Below, piece after piece: positions 26,457 to 34,964 of a DNA stretch of 56,153 nt (its first letter is position 1; each line of letters begins with the position of its first letter). The translations under genes and the position numbers were made by a program. The notes under the pieces were generated by a model. It saw only the letters and a list, made by a program, of their open reading frames with translations. It was not told where the DNA came from and searched no databases. Source of the DNA: Lachnospiraceae bacterium (GTDB lineage: Bacteria > Bacillota > Clostridia > Lachnospirales > Lachnospiraceae). Location of the stretch: positions 1 to 56,153 of the forward strand of contig QXWO01000041.1 of NCBI GenBank assembly GCA_009911035.1. Direction: 5' to 3'.

Positions 26457-27545
26457 ATGGAAGAAGTAAAAAAACAGTCAAGATTTACCCGGCTGAAGTA
26501 TAATGAGGCAAAAATGGGCGCCTATTATACTGATCCGCAGCATTGCAGGTATATAAGCCGTTTCCTGCAGTTTCCGGAGGAAGATGAGGTGTGCTGCCTG
26601 GAACCGTCAATCGGGGATGGGAAAGCAATACTTACTGCTACGGGAAAGATCGGGGAGAATGGGAAAAACCTGAAAATCTATGGAGTTGAGCTTAACGATG
26701 ATACGTATCAGGCAGTAAAGGACACGGAAGGAATTGACCAGTGCCTGAAGGCAGATTTTTTAAATGATACAATCATCAGCCACAACGCGTTTTCCTTTAT
26801 ATTCATGAACCCGCCATACGGGACATCAGAGGAGAAAACACGGTATGAGGTGGATTTTTTAAAGAAAGTAATTCCGTATGCTGCAAAAGAGGCAGTTATG
26901 GTGTTTGTTCTGCCACAATATGTAGGAATGGAAGAAGAACTTCTGGATGAGTGGTGCAGTCACTTTGAAACCCGCTTCGTATACCGTTTTCAGGACATTG
27001 AATACGAGAAATATAAGCAGATTGTGCTGATAGGGCAAAGAAAATCCACGAATGAGCGGGACAAAGAGGAGGAACAAAGGCTTCGGTCTGTTATTTCCCG
27101 TAACAGGGAGATGCCTGTTATCCCGGAAGATTACGACGGCGAACGCCTGGAAGTACCCAAATCTTCTGAAAAAGGCATCGAGGAATTTATGACGAGGATA
27201 TTCCACGCGGATGAAGCGGTAAAAGCATTAAAAAGAAGTCCGTTACAAAGAATCCTGATGGATGCCATATGCGTTCCGCCATATCTGATTGACAATCTTG
27301 CGAGGCCGCCAATCATGCCGTCGGAAGGCCAGATGTATCTGCTTGCGGTTTCCGGTGCAGGGCAGGGATTGGTTGGAAATGAAGAAAATGGCGACCTGCA
27401 TTTACAGCGCGGTGTATCAAGGATTGCAAAAAGGAGCGAATATGTGCAGGATGACAGCGGAAACATGAAAGAGGTGGAGATTACATTCCCCCAGATCAGT
27501 TACAACTTAATAGAATCATCCGGAGCAATCCGGACGCTGCAGTAG
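26457..27545 (+). CDS. DUF6094-like class I SAM methyltransferase (NPPY type)
   Basis: 362 residues behind AAAAGGAGG. The SAM-binding half reads GAYYTDPQHCRYIS, then CLEPSIGDGKAIL, and the catalytic NPPY motif lies at residues 118-121 (FIFMNPPYGTSEE), as in N6-adenine methylases. The N-terminal GAYYTDP and the overall length fit the DUF6094 proteins found in Firmicutes conjugative elements. No restriction enzyme gene is adjacent; the neighbours are a giant helicase and a clamp-like protein, so protection of the element from host restriction, or marking of new DNA, is more likely than a restriction-modification role. Confidence 0.75.
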   Translation: MEEVKKQSRFTRLKYNEAKMGAYYTDPQHCRYISRFLQFPEEDEVCCLEPSIGDGKAILTATGKIGENGKNLKIYGVELNDDTYQAVKDTEGIDQCLKADFLNDTIISHNAFSFIFMNPPYGTSEEKTRYEVDFLKKVIPYAAKEAVMVFVLPQYVGMEEELLDEWCSHFETRFVYRFQDIEYEKYKQIVLIGQRKSTNERDKEEEQRLRSVISRNREMPVIPEDYDGERLEVPKSSEKGIEEFMTRIFHADEAVKALKRSPLQRILMDAICVPPYLIDNLARPPIMPSEGQMYLLAVSGAGQGLVGNEENGDLHLQRGVSRIAKRSEYVQDDSGNMKEVEITFPQISYNLIESSGAIRTLQ

Positions 27546-27546
27546 T

Positions 27547-27580
27547 AACGTTTCTCATAAAGGGAAGCGTTTTTTATTTT
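27547..27580 (+). terminator. Hairpin between methylase and helicase genes
   Basis: AACGTTTCTC (27547-27556) / GGGAAGCGTT (27562-27571), two G-T pairs, 5-base loop, then a T-rich run; it starts 1 base after the methylase stop and lies 40 bases before the helicase start. Confidence 0.7.
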
Positions 27581-27617
27581 ACAGCGCAGAAAATTAATAA
27601 AAGGAGGATATGCTTAT

Positions 27618-30600
27618 ATGCGGATTTCAGCAAACGGGGCATTCGCCCATGTAGAATATGTTTTTGCTGCAATCAAAGGTTATAAAAAAATAGCTTTGAT
27701 ATATTCCTGTTTTGAGCGAAGCGAGATAGCATTGAGAGGGTTCACCGCTAATATCAGCATCGGGAATGTAAATCTGTATCCGGAACAGGATTCCGGTGGG
27801 GATATAATGATATTTCCTAAGACACAGACTACTAACTACCACACAAAGCTGATGAAAGGGAAGGAACCCGTAAACCATGCGCTCTGCATATCGGATACAC
27901 TAAATGAAACGTATATTGTTACTTCAAAGGAGTCGCAGGACAAGGATATTTACAACTGGCTGATGAATCACTTTGATCTGCCGCTGCTGACGGATTGGAT
28001 ACCTTATTTAAGGGAAGCAGGGAAAGAGTATATGTCCCGGGTTGAGACAAAAGTATATGGAGATATGCCGGAATGGGCAGAAAACGCATTGGTATATGAA
28101 ATGTCCATGACAGAGGCCGTCCTGCAGGAACTGGTAACAAACGGATTAAGGAATTGTATGATAAAGATATCAGGCAAGCCGCAGAAGCCGCTGCAGTTTG
28201 ACAACATGGATGATTATTTTATGAAATACGGAAGCTCTTTGATAGAGAATCTGGAAAAGAAGCTGAATCCATTGGTGGAGCTAAAAGACACGGTGGATGA
28301 AATTGCATTTTTGAAAAAGCGCTACTTCCCACAACAGGCGGCTATCGTAAACGGACTTATGGAATGCATGAGGCACAGTTCTTATGCTTTCCTTAACGAA
28401 GATATGGGATGCGGCAAGACTTTACAGGGAATGGGTGTTCCGGAAGGATTTTTTGTCAGAATGATCATGGAGGCAAACCATATTTCCGCGGAAGAGGTAT
28501 ACAAGGACAGTTCACTGGTAAAGTACCGGAATATTATTATGTGCCCGTCGCATCTGGTGGAAAAATGGAAAGAAGCGATACAGACAGATATTCCGTACGC
28601 TAAAGTGGTAATCATAAAGAGCATTAAGGAACTGTGCCGGCTGCGGAAACAGGGAAAAGCGAGAACCGGAAAGGAATTTTATATACTGAGTAAGGAAACC
28701 GGAAAGCTGTCCTATACGTATGTGCCGCTTCCATCACAAATTAAGAAGAAAAACCCCATTGTTAAACGGTGCAGAAACTGCAAGGACCTGCAGCGTATGT
28801 CCACGTGGACACAGTGTACCTGTGGGTGCAAAGAGTGGGAGATTGAGGAATGCGGTTTTCAGGAAGTGGGTCTGGTATGTCCGGAATGCAGCCAGCTTCT
28901 GTATCCAGCTGATACGGATGCCTGCTGTCCTTCGGATGAAAACCGGCCGCTTCAGCCATCTGATTTTGCCACGCAGACAAGGGCAAACCATGTCTGCAGA
29001 AATTGCGGCACTTCTCTCTGGCAGCCCGCCTGCGAACCGGTAAACAGGACATTGTCGTTCAAGCCGGTAAGCATCAGGAAAAAGTCATGGGTTAAAATGA
29101 CGCATTGGGCGAACAAAGCAAAGAAGAACAAAAAGACCGTCTGGGTGCATGATAAGTGGAAAGAAGAATACATTGCAGAGAACGATCTTGATGAAGATGA
29201 AATTACATATCCCAAGATTATGGGCGTACGCAAGTATGCGCCGTCAAGATATATCAAAAAGTACCTGAAAGGTTATTTCGACTTTGCCATTTTTGATGAG
29301 GCTCATGAGTACAAAGGCGGAGGGAGCGCCCAGGGGTTCGCAATGCATGACCTTGTAAAAGCAAGCCGCTGGCAGCTGGCACTTACCGGCACGATTGCAG
29401 GAGGATATGCAAATCATTTCTTTTATCTGCTTTTCCGTCTGGATCCAAGGAAGATGCGCAGTATGGGTTATACCTATGATGCGGCTGGGGAACGTAAGTT
29501 TGTCGAGAGGTACGGAACCATTGCAACGGAGTACGAGGTGGAAAATGGGAAAAACGGCGATTATAACACAATGTCCAGAGGCAGGATGATAGGTTCTCCT
29601 AAATGCCGTCCGGGAATCTCCCTGAACATATTTACAGATTTTCTTATGGATAAGGCTGTATTTTTAAATTTATCGGATATGAGCTCTTATCTGCCGCCGC
29701 TGAATGAGACGGTTGAGTATGTACCGCTGGAAGATAAGATTTATGGTGTATACTGCGATATCAGAGATAAAATGAAGACAGCAATGATTGAACAGCAGCT
29801 TGGCAACTCGATTCTGGGAAGCTTCTTACAGTTTTCTCTTTCCTACACGGATAAGCCGTATGGCAGGTCAGATATTCTGTCGCCGATAGACGGCGGAATC
29901 ATTACGAAAGTCCCGGATTTGTCCTATTTGATAAAAGACGGGAAACTCTTGAATAAGGAAAGGCGTCTTTGTGAAATTGTTGAGCGGGAGCTGAAGGAAA
30001 ACAGAAACGTTTTTATTTACTGTGAATATACCGGAAAAGGAGAGGCCCGGGTAACAAAACGTCTGAAGGAAATCATTACCAGGGAATGCGGCCTGCGTGT
30101 GAAAGAAGTTGAGATTCTTGAAAGCAGTAATCCGCCTGCGGAAGAAAGGGAGGCCTGGATGCACCAGATGGCAGCAAAAGGCGTCAGGGTGTTTATTACA
30201 AATCCACGCTGCGTTAAGACTGGGCTGGATTTTCTTTTTGAGTATAAAAATGAGTTATATAACTATCCCACGATTATTTTTTACCAATACAGCTATGACC
30301 TTTTTACCATGTGGCAGGCGAGCAGGCGCCATTACCGCCTGAACCAGATCCTGGAATGCCGGACCATATATCTTTTGTCAGAAAGGACAATCCAGATTGA
30401 TGCGTTGGAGATGGTGGCAAGCAAGCAGGTGGCCACCAGTGCGATACAGGGGCATTTCTCGTCTGAAGGCCTGTGTGCCATGGCGCAGGGAGTAGATCCT
30501 AAGATAAAACTTGCACAGGCAGTCACTGAAAAAACACCGGAGCAGATGAAAGGCTTGAAAGGCATGTTTGATGCTCTGAACCAGTGGCATTCCACTACCG

Positions 30601-30986
30601 GGGAACGGCAGGAGCATAAGCAGATGAAAACCTTTGAGGAATTGACAGGAATAGATATTACAACAAGGGTAAGCCGATCCGGAGGATTATTGTCCGACAC
30701 GGGAGAGTCCATAGACTTGTTTGACCTGTTTGGGTTAAAAACGAATAGTGAAGATCGGATAAAGGAAGAGGAGGAGTTCGAAATGCCACAGGAAGAGAAA
30801 GCTGTTGAGGAAGAAACAATGGAAGAAGATTTACAGGTGAAGCAGGCTGAAGATGCCGGAATAAATTCAAATGCGCTGTTTACTACGTTTTTATTGGATA
30901 CAGGTTCCATAGGCGAAATATTCAGTAAAAGCGAAAAAAAGAAAAAGAAAGCCGGCAAAGGGATGCCTACATTATTTAGTATGTAA
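27618..30986 (+). CDS. Large SNF2/DEAD-like helicase with zinc ribbons
   Basis: 1122 residues, RBS AAAGGAGG. Superfamily 2 motifs: Walker A DMGCGKT near residue 262, motif Ia-type MCPSHLVEKWKEA, DEAH box FDEAHEYKG near 558, motif III LALTGTIAGG, and the motif VI-like FTMWQASRRHYRLNQ in the second RecA domain. Between motifs I and II is a long insertion with several zinc-ribbon cysteine pairs (CRNC, CTCGC, CPEC, CRNCG). An acidic tail (residues ~1045-1090) ends with a lysine-rich stretch. The layout matches SNF2-type ATPases of mobile elements. A role as an unwinding or remodelling motor with the adjacent clamp is inferred. It is not a DnaB-type replicative helicase. Confidence 0.8.
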   Translation: MRISANGAFAHVEYVFAAIKGYKKIALIYSCFERSEIALRGFTANISIGNVNLYPEQDSGGDIMIFPKTQTTNYHTKLMKGKEPVNHALCISDTLNETYIVTSKESQDKDIYNWLMNHFDLPLLTDWIPYLREAGKEYMSRVETKVYGDMPEWAENALVYEMSMTEAVLQELVTNGLRNCMIKISGKPQKPLQFDNMDDYFMKYGSSLIENLEKKLNPLVELKDTVDEIAFLKKRYFPQQAAIVNGLMECMRHSSYAFLNEDMGCGKTLQGMGVPEGFFVRMIMEANHISAEEVYKDSSLVKYRNIIMCPSHLVEKWKEAIQTDIPYAKVVIIKSIKELCRLRKQGKARTGKEFYILSKETGKLSYTYVPLPSQIKKKNPIVKRCRNCKDLQRMSTWTQCTCGCKEWEIEECGFQEVGLVCPECSQLLYPADTDACCPSDENRPLQPSDFATQTRANHVCRNCGTSLWQPACEPVNRTLSFKPVSIRKKSWVKMTHWANKAKKNKKTVWVHDKWKEEYIAENDLDEDEITYPKIMGVRKYAPSRYIKKYLKGYFDFAIFDEAHEYKGGGSAQGFAMHDLVKASRWQLALTGTIAGGYANHFFYLLFRLDPRKMRSMGYTYDAAGERKFVERYGTIATEYEVENGKNGDYNTMSRGRMIGSPKCRPGISLNIFTDFLMDKAVFLNLSDMSSYLPPLNETVEYVPLEDKIYGVYCDIRDKMKTAMIEQQLGNSILGSFLQFSLSYTDKPYGRSDILSPIDGGIITKVPDLSYLIKDGKLLNKERRLCEIVERELKENRNVFIYCEYTGKGEARVTKRLKEIITRECGLRVKEVEILESSNPPAEEREAWMHQMAAKGVRVFITNPRCVKTGLDFLFEYKNELYNYPTIIFYQYSYDLFTMWQASRRHYRLNQILECRTIYLLSERTIQIDALEMVASKQVATSAIQGHFSSEGLCAMAQGVDPKIKLAQAVTEKTPEQMKGLKGMFDALNQWHSTTGERQEHKQMKTFEELTGIDITTRVSRSGGLLSDTGESIDLFDLFGLKTNSEDRIKEEEEFEMPQEEKAVEEETMEEDLQVKQAEDAGINSNALFTTFLLDTGSIGEIFSKSEKKKKKAGKGMPTLFSM

Positions 30987-31037
30987 CAGAAGTCATTAAT
31001 GGCAGAAAATATCTGCCCCAAAAAAGGAGGAAAATAT

Positions 31038-32222
31038 ATGAAATTTACAGTGGAAAGTTCAAGATTTGCGGAGTGTATGAGAAAAATTCAGCCCGCAGTG
31101 GGAGTCACCAAGGAGAAAAAGGAGGTTACGGAAAATTCCGTGCGGCTGACCATGACCAAAAAACAAAAGATTAAGGAAGGTTATATTGGCATGGCAGTCA
31201 GCTTCGATGGGAAAAAGCAGTTGTTCAGTGCATTTCTGATTAATGAACTGGAGATGGAAGAAGAGGACTATGATGCATATATTAGCGGTAAAAAGCTGTG
31301 TGACATCACAAATGCCCTGAATAACGGCAATGAAGCGCCGCTATCGTTGGAAGTCGGAAAGAACTGTATCATAAAAAAAGGCGGAAATCAGGTTCAGATA
31401 CCGCTTGGCGAGGAACCGGTTATCATCGCGCCGACAAACGACTGGCTGGTGAGAACAACCATGGATACAAAGAAGTTTCTTGAAATCTTGTTTAAGGCGG
31501 GCAGGTTTTATGATTCCGGCGCTGACGGTGTGACAGGTTCGGTCTGCATCCGTTTTGACATGGAGAATGGAAAATTCCAGATGAGCAGCACTGACACTTA
31601 TAAGCTGGCTTTCTATGGGGACAGTGTAAAATATGAGCTGCCTGATTCTGCAAAGGAGGAAGGTTCAGAACAGAAAAAGGAGTTTCTTTATCAGGTGGAT
31701 GGAGACCAGTTAAAAATTCTCACAAGGTTTTTGACTGGGAAAAATACGGAGATCTGTGCTTATGAGAAGTACCTGTATTTTAAGAGTGAGGCAGATATCG
31801 CTATGTTCATGATTAAAGATGCCGGAGACAACCCATATGCACTCAGCGGGGTAATTTCCATGGCAAATGGGCATAGCAGAGCCAGCAAAATCACGGCTCT
31901 TCCAAAGGATGTACTGGAAATCCTTGATGTTTTCGATGTAGCAAACCAGGGAGAGGAACCCTTCGTCTATATTACAAAAAACAAAACCGGAGGTCTCTGC
32001 TTCAGTACAAAAGCAAAGACGTATAAAGGCATTGTGCCGTGCAAGGTGGAAGGAAAATTTAAGGATATGATACTTAATTCTAAGTTTTTCCGCATGGTTC
32101 TTGATAACTACGACAAGGAAGAAGCCATGAGCATCTTTGTAGGGGACAGCAACGAGGGCATATTGCTTAAAGACGCAGAAGAAACGGAAGATTTCAATAT
32201 TGCAATCAGAATGGCAGAATAG
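31038..32222 (+). CDS. Divergent DNA polymerase sliding-clamp (DnaN-like) protein
   Basis: 394 residues from ATG 31038 (RBS AAAAAAGGAGG). The N-terminus MKFTVESSRFAECMRKIQPAV, the middle motif FQMSSTDTYKLAFYG (compare T-D-x-x-R-L-A in DnaN) and a final beta-rich domain ending in FNIAIRMAE fit a three-domain beta clamp. Similarity to host DnaN looks low apart from these points. It ends the methylase-helicase operon with a strong terminator. With DnaE, DnaX and delta-prime on the same element it is the natural candidate for an element-specific processivity clamp; the alternative is an unrelated beta-rich protein. Confidence 0.72.
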   Translation: MKFTVESSRFAECMRKIQPAVGVTKEKKEVTENSVRLTMTKKQKIKEGYIGMAVSFDGKKQLFSAFLINELEMEEEDYDAYISGKKLCDITNALNNGNEAPLSLEVGKNCIIKKGGNQVQIPLGEEPVIIAPTNDWLVRTTMDTKKFLEILFKAGRFYDSGADGVTGSVCIRFDMENGKFQMSSTDTYKLAFYGDSVKYELPDSAKEEGSEQKKEFLYQVDGDQLKILTRFLTGKNTEICAYEKYLYFKSEADIAMFMIKDAGDNPYALSGVISMANGHSRASKITALPKDVLEILDVFDVANQGEEPFVYITKNKTGGLCFSTKAKTYKGIVPCKVEGKFKDMILNSKFFRMVLDNYDKEEAMSIFVGDSNEGILLKDAEETEDFNIAIRMAE

Positions 32223-32232
32223 TTGGTTATTT

Positions 32233-32271
32233 GGGGAAAGATGTGTGAATTACATCTTTCCCCGTTTTTTT
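32233..32271 (+). terminator. Strong terminator after the clamp-like gene
   Basis: Perfect 12-bp arms GGGGAAAGATGT (32233-32244) / ACATCTTTCCCC (32252-32263), then GTTTTTTT. Confidence 0.92.
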
Positions 32272-32379
32272 GTATTCAGGCTTCAAAAGAAGATTGCCGG
32301 CAGAGCCGCCGGGTGGGAAAAATTTTCCGGCTCAACGGTTAACCATAGAATGGAATTAATGGCTATAGGAATGTAAAAA

Positions 32380-32433
32380 TGTAAAAAAATATTTTACAAA
32401 CGAGTTGATAATGTGGGAAAATACGAGTATACT
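32380..32433 (+). promoter_or_regulatory. XRE-module promoter with upstream operator
   Basis: TTGATA (32405-32410), 17-base spacer, TATACT (32428-32433). Just upstream, TGTAAAA (32380-32386) and TTTTACA (32392-32398) form an inverted repeat suited to binding the XRE protein. Confidence 0.7.
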
Positions 32434-32463
32434 ATAAACATGGAAAGGGAGGGAAAATACGAT

Positions 32464-32832
32464 ATGTCATTTGATGCTTTATTTGAACAGAGAATATTAG
32501 TGGGTAAAAAATTAAAGGACTGCATCAGGGATTCAGGCTTCACTAAAATATCGTTCTCTAAAAAAGCGGATATCTCAAGACCTACACTGGATCGCCTGTT
32601 AAGCGGCACGGTTGACAACAAGAGTACATTTGACAGACATATACAAAAAATCCTCAATGTATTAAACATGACCGTGGATCAACTGCTCTCCTATCGTCCG
32701 GTCGGAGAAGTCAAAAAAATAGGTGCAGTGTATTCCTTAAATGCGCCGCCTGAGTATTCAATGGATGAAAAGGCAAAAAAACAGTATGGTCTGCTTATGG
32801 ATGTCATAGACCTTTGTGCAATTTATTATTAA
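32464..32832 (+). CDS. XRE-family helix-turn-helix regulator
   Basis: 122 residues from ATG 32464. Earlier in-frame starts (GTG 32413, ATG 32440) overlap the promoter. A lambda-repressor-like HTH spans about residues 10-70: SFSKKADISRPTLDRLLSG, then FDRHIQKILNVLNMTVDQLL. The C-terminal ~45 residues are short and helical. It heads a module with an ImmA/IrrE peptidase and a PIN-like protein and is probably its repressor, cleaved or inactivated by the peptidase, by analogy with ICEBs1 ImmR/ImmA. The same type of operator near the mating-pore promoter suggests it may control transfer too. Confidence 0.85.
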   Translation: MSFDALFEQRILVGKKLKDCIRDSGFTKISFSKKADISRPTLDRLLSGTVDNKSTFDRHIQKILNVLNMTVDQLLSYRPVGEVKKIGAVYSLNAPPEYSMDEKAKKQYGLLMDVIDLCAIYY

Positions 32833-32842
32833 GGTGATTGTT

Positions 32843-33631
32843 ATGAGTGAAAAAATAACGGCAGAAAATCTTGATCAGGTAATTCGGAAGAATAAGGAGA
32901 TAAGCGCGGACATTGAGCAGTGCAGGCAGCTGGTATTCACCCGGTTTAACCGGATGCAGGTAAGTTCACCGCCGCAGCTGGCAATCCAATTACTCAGGAC
33001 ATATGGGCTGATCCAGATGCCAGTCAATAATCCTTATTTTGGCGGTGCTATTTATGTGAAAGAAGGCAGGCGGATTCCGTTTATCAATACAGCACTGCCG
33101 CGTGTGAATCAGTATTTTGCGGAATGGCACGAATTATATCATCTTTTATTTGATACAGTGTCATTCGACCATCTTATCGAGCCGGAAAACACTATGGAAG
33201 AGAGAAAAGCGGAATATTTTGCTTCCAGGATGTTGTTGGGAAATTTAATGTCGTATTTTTCTGAATTGCCAGAGGATATGGATTTCCGTTCCAAAGTTTA
33301 TAACTGCATGGCAGTATTCCAGACGCCATACAAGGCTGTTTTGATTGCATTATACGAAACTGCCGCTCAGACGGAGAATAATGCCCTTATGGATAAGGTG
33401 AAAACATACTTTGATAATGTCCACCCAGACATGTCAGAATGTTTTGCAGAGCTGGGATTGGACAACACACTGGTTCTGCCTTCGTATGTCGTGGATGTAA
33501 GTTCGCTCCAATCCAAGATTAAAGAATGCGAGCAGGAAAGACCGGATATAAGTTACCACAAAGATAATGAGCATTTTTTGGAGAGGGTTATGAAAGAAAT
33601 CAAGCTAGTTGCAGGTGAGTCGTATGTGTAA
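32843..33631 (+). CDS. ImmA/IrrE-family zinc metallopeptidase
   Basis: 262 residues from ATG 32843 (RBS AAGGTG). The zinc motif is HELYH at residues 96-100, followed by the typical glutamate helix ERKAEYFASRMLL. In ICEBs1, ImmA cleaves the repressor ImmR after DNA damage or quorum signals; in Deinococcus, IrrE acts on DdrO. Placement 10 bases after an XRE gene fits the same logic. The protein is longer than ICEBs1 ImmA (about 170 residues in that family), with a C-terminal extension of ~80 residues that may sense a signal or contact the PIN-like protein, whose gene it overlaps by 8 bases. Confidence 0.88.
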   Translation: MSEKITAENLDQVIRKNKEISADIEQCRQLVFTRFNRMQVSSPPQLAIQLLRTYGLIQMPVNNPYFGGAIYVKEGRRIPFINTALPRVNQYFAEWHELYHLLFDTVSFDHLIEPENTMEERKAEYFASRMLLGNLMSYFSELPEDMDFRSKVYNCMAVFQTPYKAVLIALYETAAQTENNALMDKVKTYFDNVHPDMSECFAELGLDNTLVLPSYVVDVSSLQSKIKECEQERPDISYHKDNEHFLERVMKEIKLVAGESYV

Positions 33632-34481
33632 TATACTTAATATACCTCATTACGACAAGTATAACGGTGAAAAGAGAATTGCGCTGCTGGATAATTCTGC
33701 GGTATCATTTATGCTACAGCTTGATAATAAGGGATATAAACCCGACTTAATGTTACAAGGGTATGATGTAATATTTCTGCCAGAGTGGGTTGTTGAAGAA
33801 ATTCGGGATTCAGAGTCTAGAGTTCAATATATAGAAAGACTGGAGAATACAGGTGTTCCTATCAAGATCATAAAGGAATACTTTTATAGCAATTTGATGG
33901 ACAAGGAAGAAATTTTCCTATATGAAATAGTAAAAGCAGCTGTATCCAGATTAGGGGATTTAAAAAAATATCTCCGTGAGAATGTAGACAAAGAAGATCC
34001 GCTGGATATGGAACCATATGAAGACTGGATACGTGAGATGTATACAAACTGGCCAATGGAAGGGGGATTAACGGTCAGCGGACGGGTAAAAAAGAAAAAT
34101 GCAGGGGAAATTTCGCTGACTATTTTATCTGAAATATTTTCATGGCATTATCCTGATACGGAGATTTTGACAGTATACACACAGGATTCCGATTCCTATG
34201 TTTTTCAAACGTGTGCTGAGGAACTTTTAAAGAAGGCAGATCACCTAAAAAATGTAGCCCCGGTAAGTGTTACATACCGCTCAAATGATTCCATACTTTG
34301 CCAGATGTACAGGGATAAGCAGCTGGCAATAGAGGAAATCGGGGATATCCGTAAGGACGCAAGAAATGTGATATATACATTGATGCGTGAAGATAATACA
34401 GTCGCGCTTGTGACTAAAGTACTGGATAATGAAGAATTTGTTAAGCTGATACAGAATAAATCTGTACAGATTATCTTTTAA
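33624..34481 (+). CDS. PIN-like-domain protein
   Basis: 285 residues, start ATG 33624 behind AGGTGAG, overlapping the peptidase gene. The N-terminal strand with an aspartate (RIALLDNSAVSFML), an early WVVEEIRD helix, a central acidic helix (NAGEISLTILSEIF) and the strand YTQDSDSYVF place acidic residues where PIN ribonucleases bind metal. A PIN fold is therefore plausible, but similarity is too low to be sure. It closes the XRE-peptidase module. It may be the effector of a toxin-antitoxin-like or defence system controlled by the XRE protein and the protease; a plain hypothetical protein is the alternative. Confidence 0.55.
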   Translation: MCNILNIPHYDKYNGEKRIALLDNSAVSFMLQLDNKGYKPDLMLQGYDVIFLPEWVVEEIRDSESRVQYIERLENTGVPIKIIKEYFYSNLMDKEEIFLYEIVKAAVSRLGDLKKYLRENVDKEDPLDMEPYEDWIREMYTNWPMEGGLTVSGRVKKKNAGEISLTILSEIFSWHYPDTEILTVYTQDSDSYVFQTCAEELLKKADHLKNVAPVSVTYRSNDSILCQMYRDKQLAIEEIGDIRKDARNVIYTLMREDNTVALVTKVLDNEEFVKLIQNKSVQIIF

Positions 34482-34548
34482 AATTAAACGAAAGAAAGCG
34501 GATTATGTACGGTTCATCTCGTCAAATCCATAATAATGTTTTTATGAT

Positions 34549-34591
34549 ATGATTAGCGCATCAAGAATACCATTTTTGACGCGCTAATCAT
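34549..34591. repeat. Inverted repeat after the PIN-like gene
   Basis: Perfect 11-bp arms ATGATTAGCGC (34549-34559) and GCGCTAATCAT (34581-34591), 21-base spacer, no T run. It may be a weak terminator or a recombination or protein-binding site. The rest of 34482-34768 shows no gene. Confidence 0.45.
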
Positions 34592-34767
34592 GATATAGGT
34601 ATTATAATAAAACAGATATCAGGTACTCAAAGGTCTGTTGTTCATTTACAAACGAAAGTCTTTTTAATCGGTGCAATACTTATTAAAAAGTTTTATGCGG
34701 TGCGAATGCAGTATTTTTTCGCATAATAAAAAGTATGGCAGAGATTATCTCCGTCATTTTGATATAA

Positions 34768-34800
34768 AATGAGGTAGATAATTTGGAAATGAGGTAGATA
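34768..34800 (+). promoter_or_regulatory. Tandem repeat before a truncated gene
   Basis: AATGAGGTAGATA occurs twice, exactly 20 bases apart (34768-34780, 34788-34800), with a partial third copy at the start codon. Two-turn spacing suggests a regulator bound on one face of the DNA. Confidence 0.45.
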
Positions 34801-34802
34801 GT

Positions 34803-34964
34803 ATGAGGTTATTTGAATACAAGAAAGAGCTGGAGAATGTGAAAGGTATTAAATGTACACATGATTTGCTGGATAGCTTAGTTTATCTTGGTTATAATCT
34901 AAAAACGGCTGATAAAAAATCTGAATATCACCATTATCATCTACTTCACCGCCTGCGCTTATGA
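34803..34964 (+). pseudogene. Truncated 5' gene fragment
   Basis: A 53-codon frame (MRLFEYKKELENVKGIKC...) begins right after the tandem repeat. Only the first ~16-30 residues look protein-like. The frame then runs antisense into the 3' end of the GNAT gene, so the original gene was probably cut here by recombination. Confidence 0.4.

Noticed and set aside
26457-27545. Restriction-modification system
   Set aside because: There is a methylase but no restriction enzyme or specificity gene beside it.
28734-29052. Long minus-strand frames inside the helicase gene
   Set aside because: They are antisense shadows without RBS or domain; likewise for other overlapping frames.
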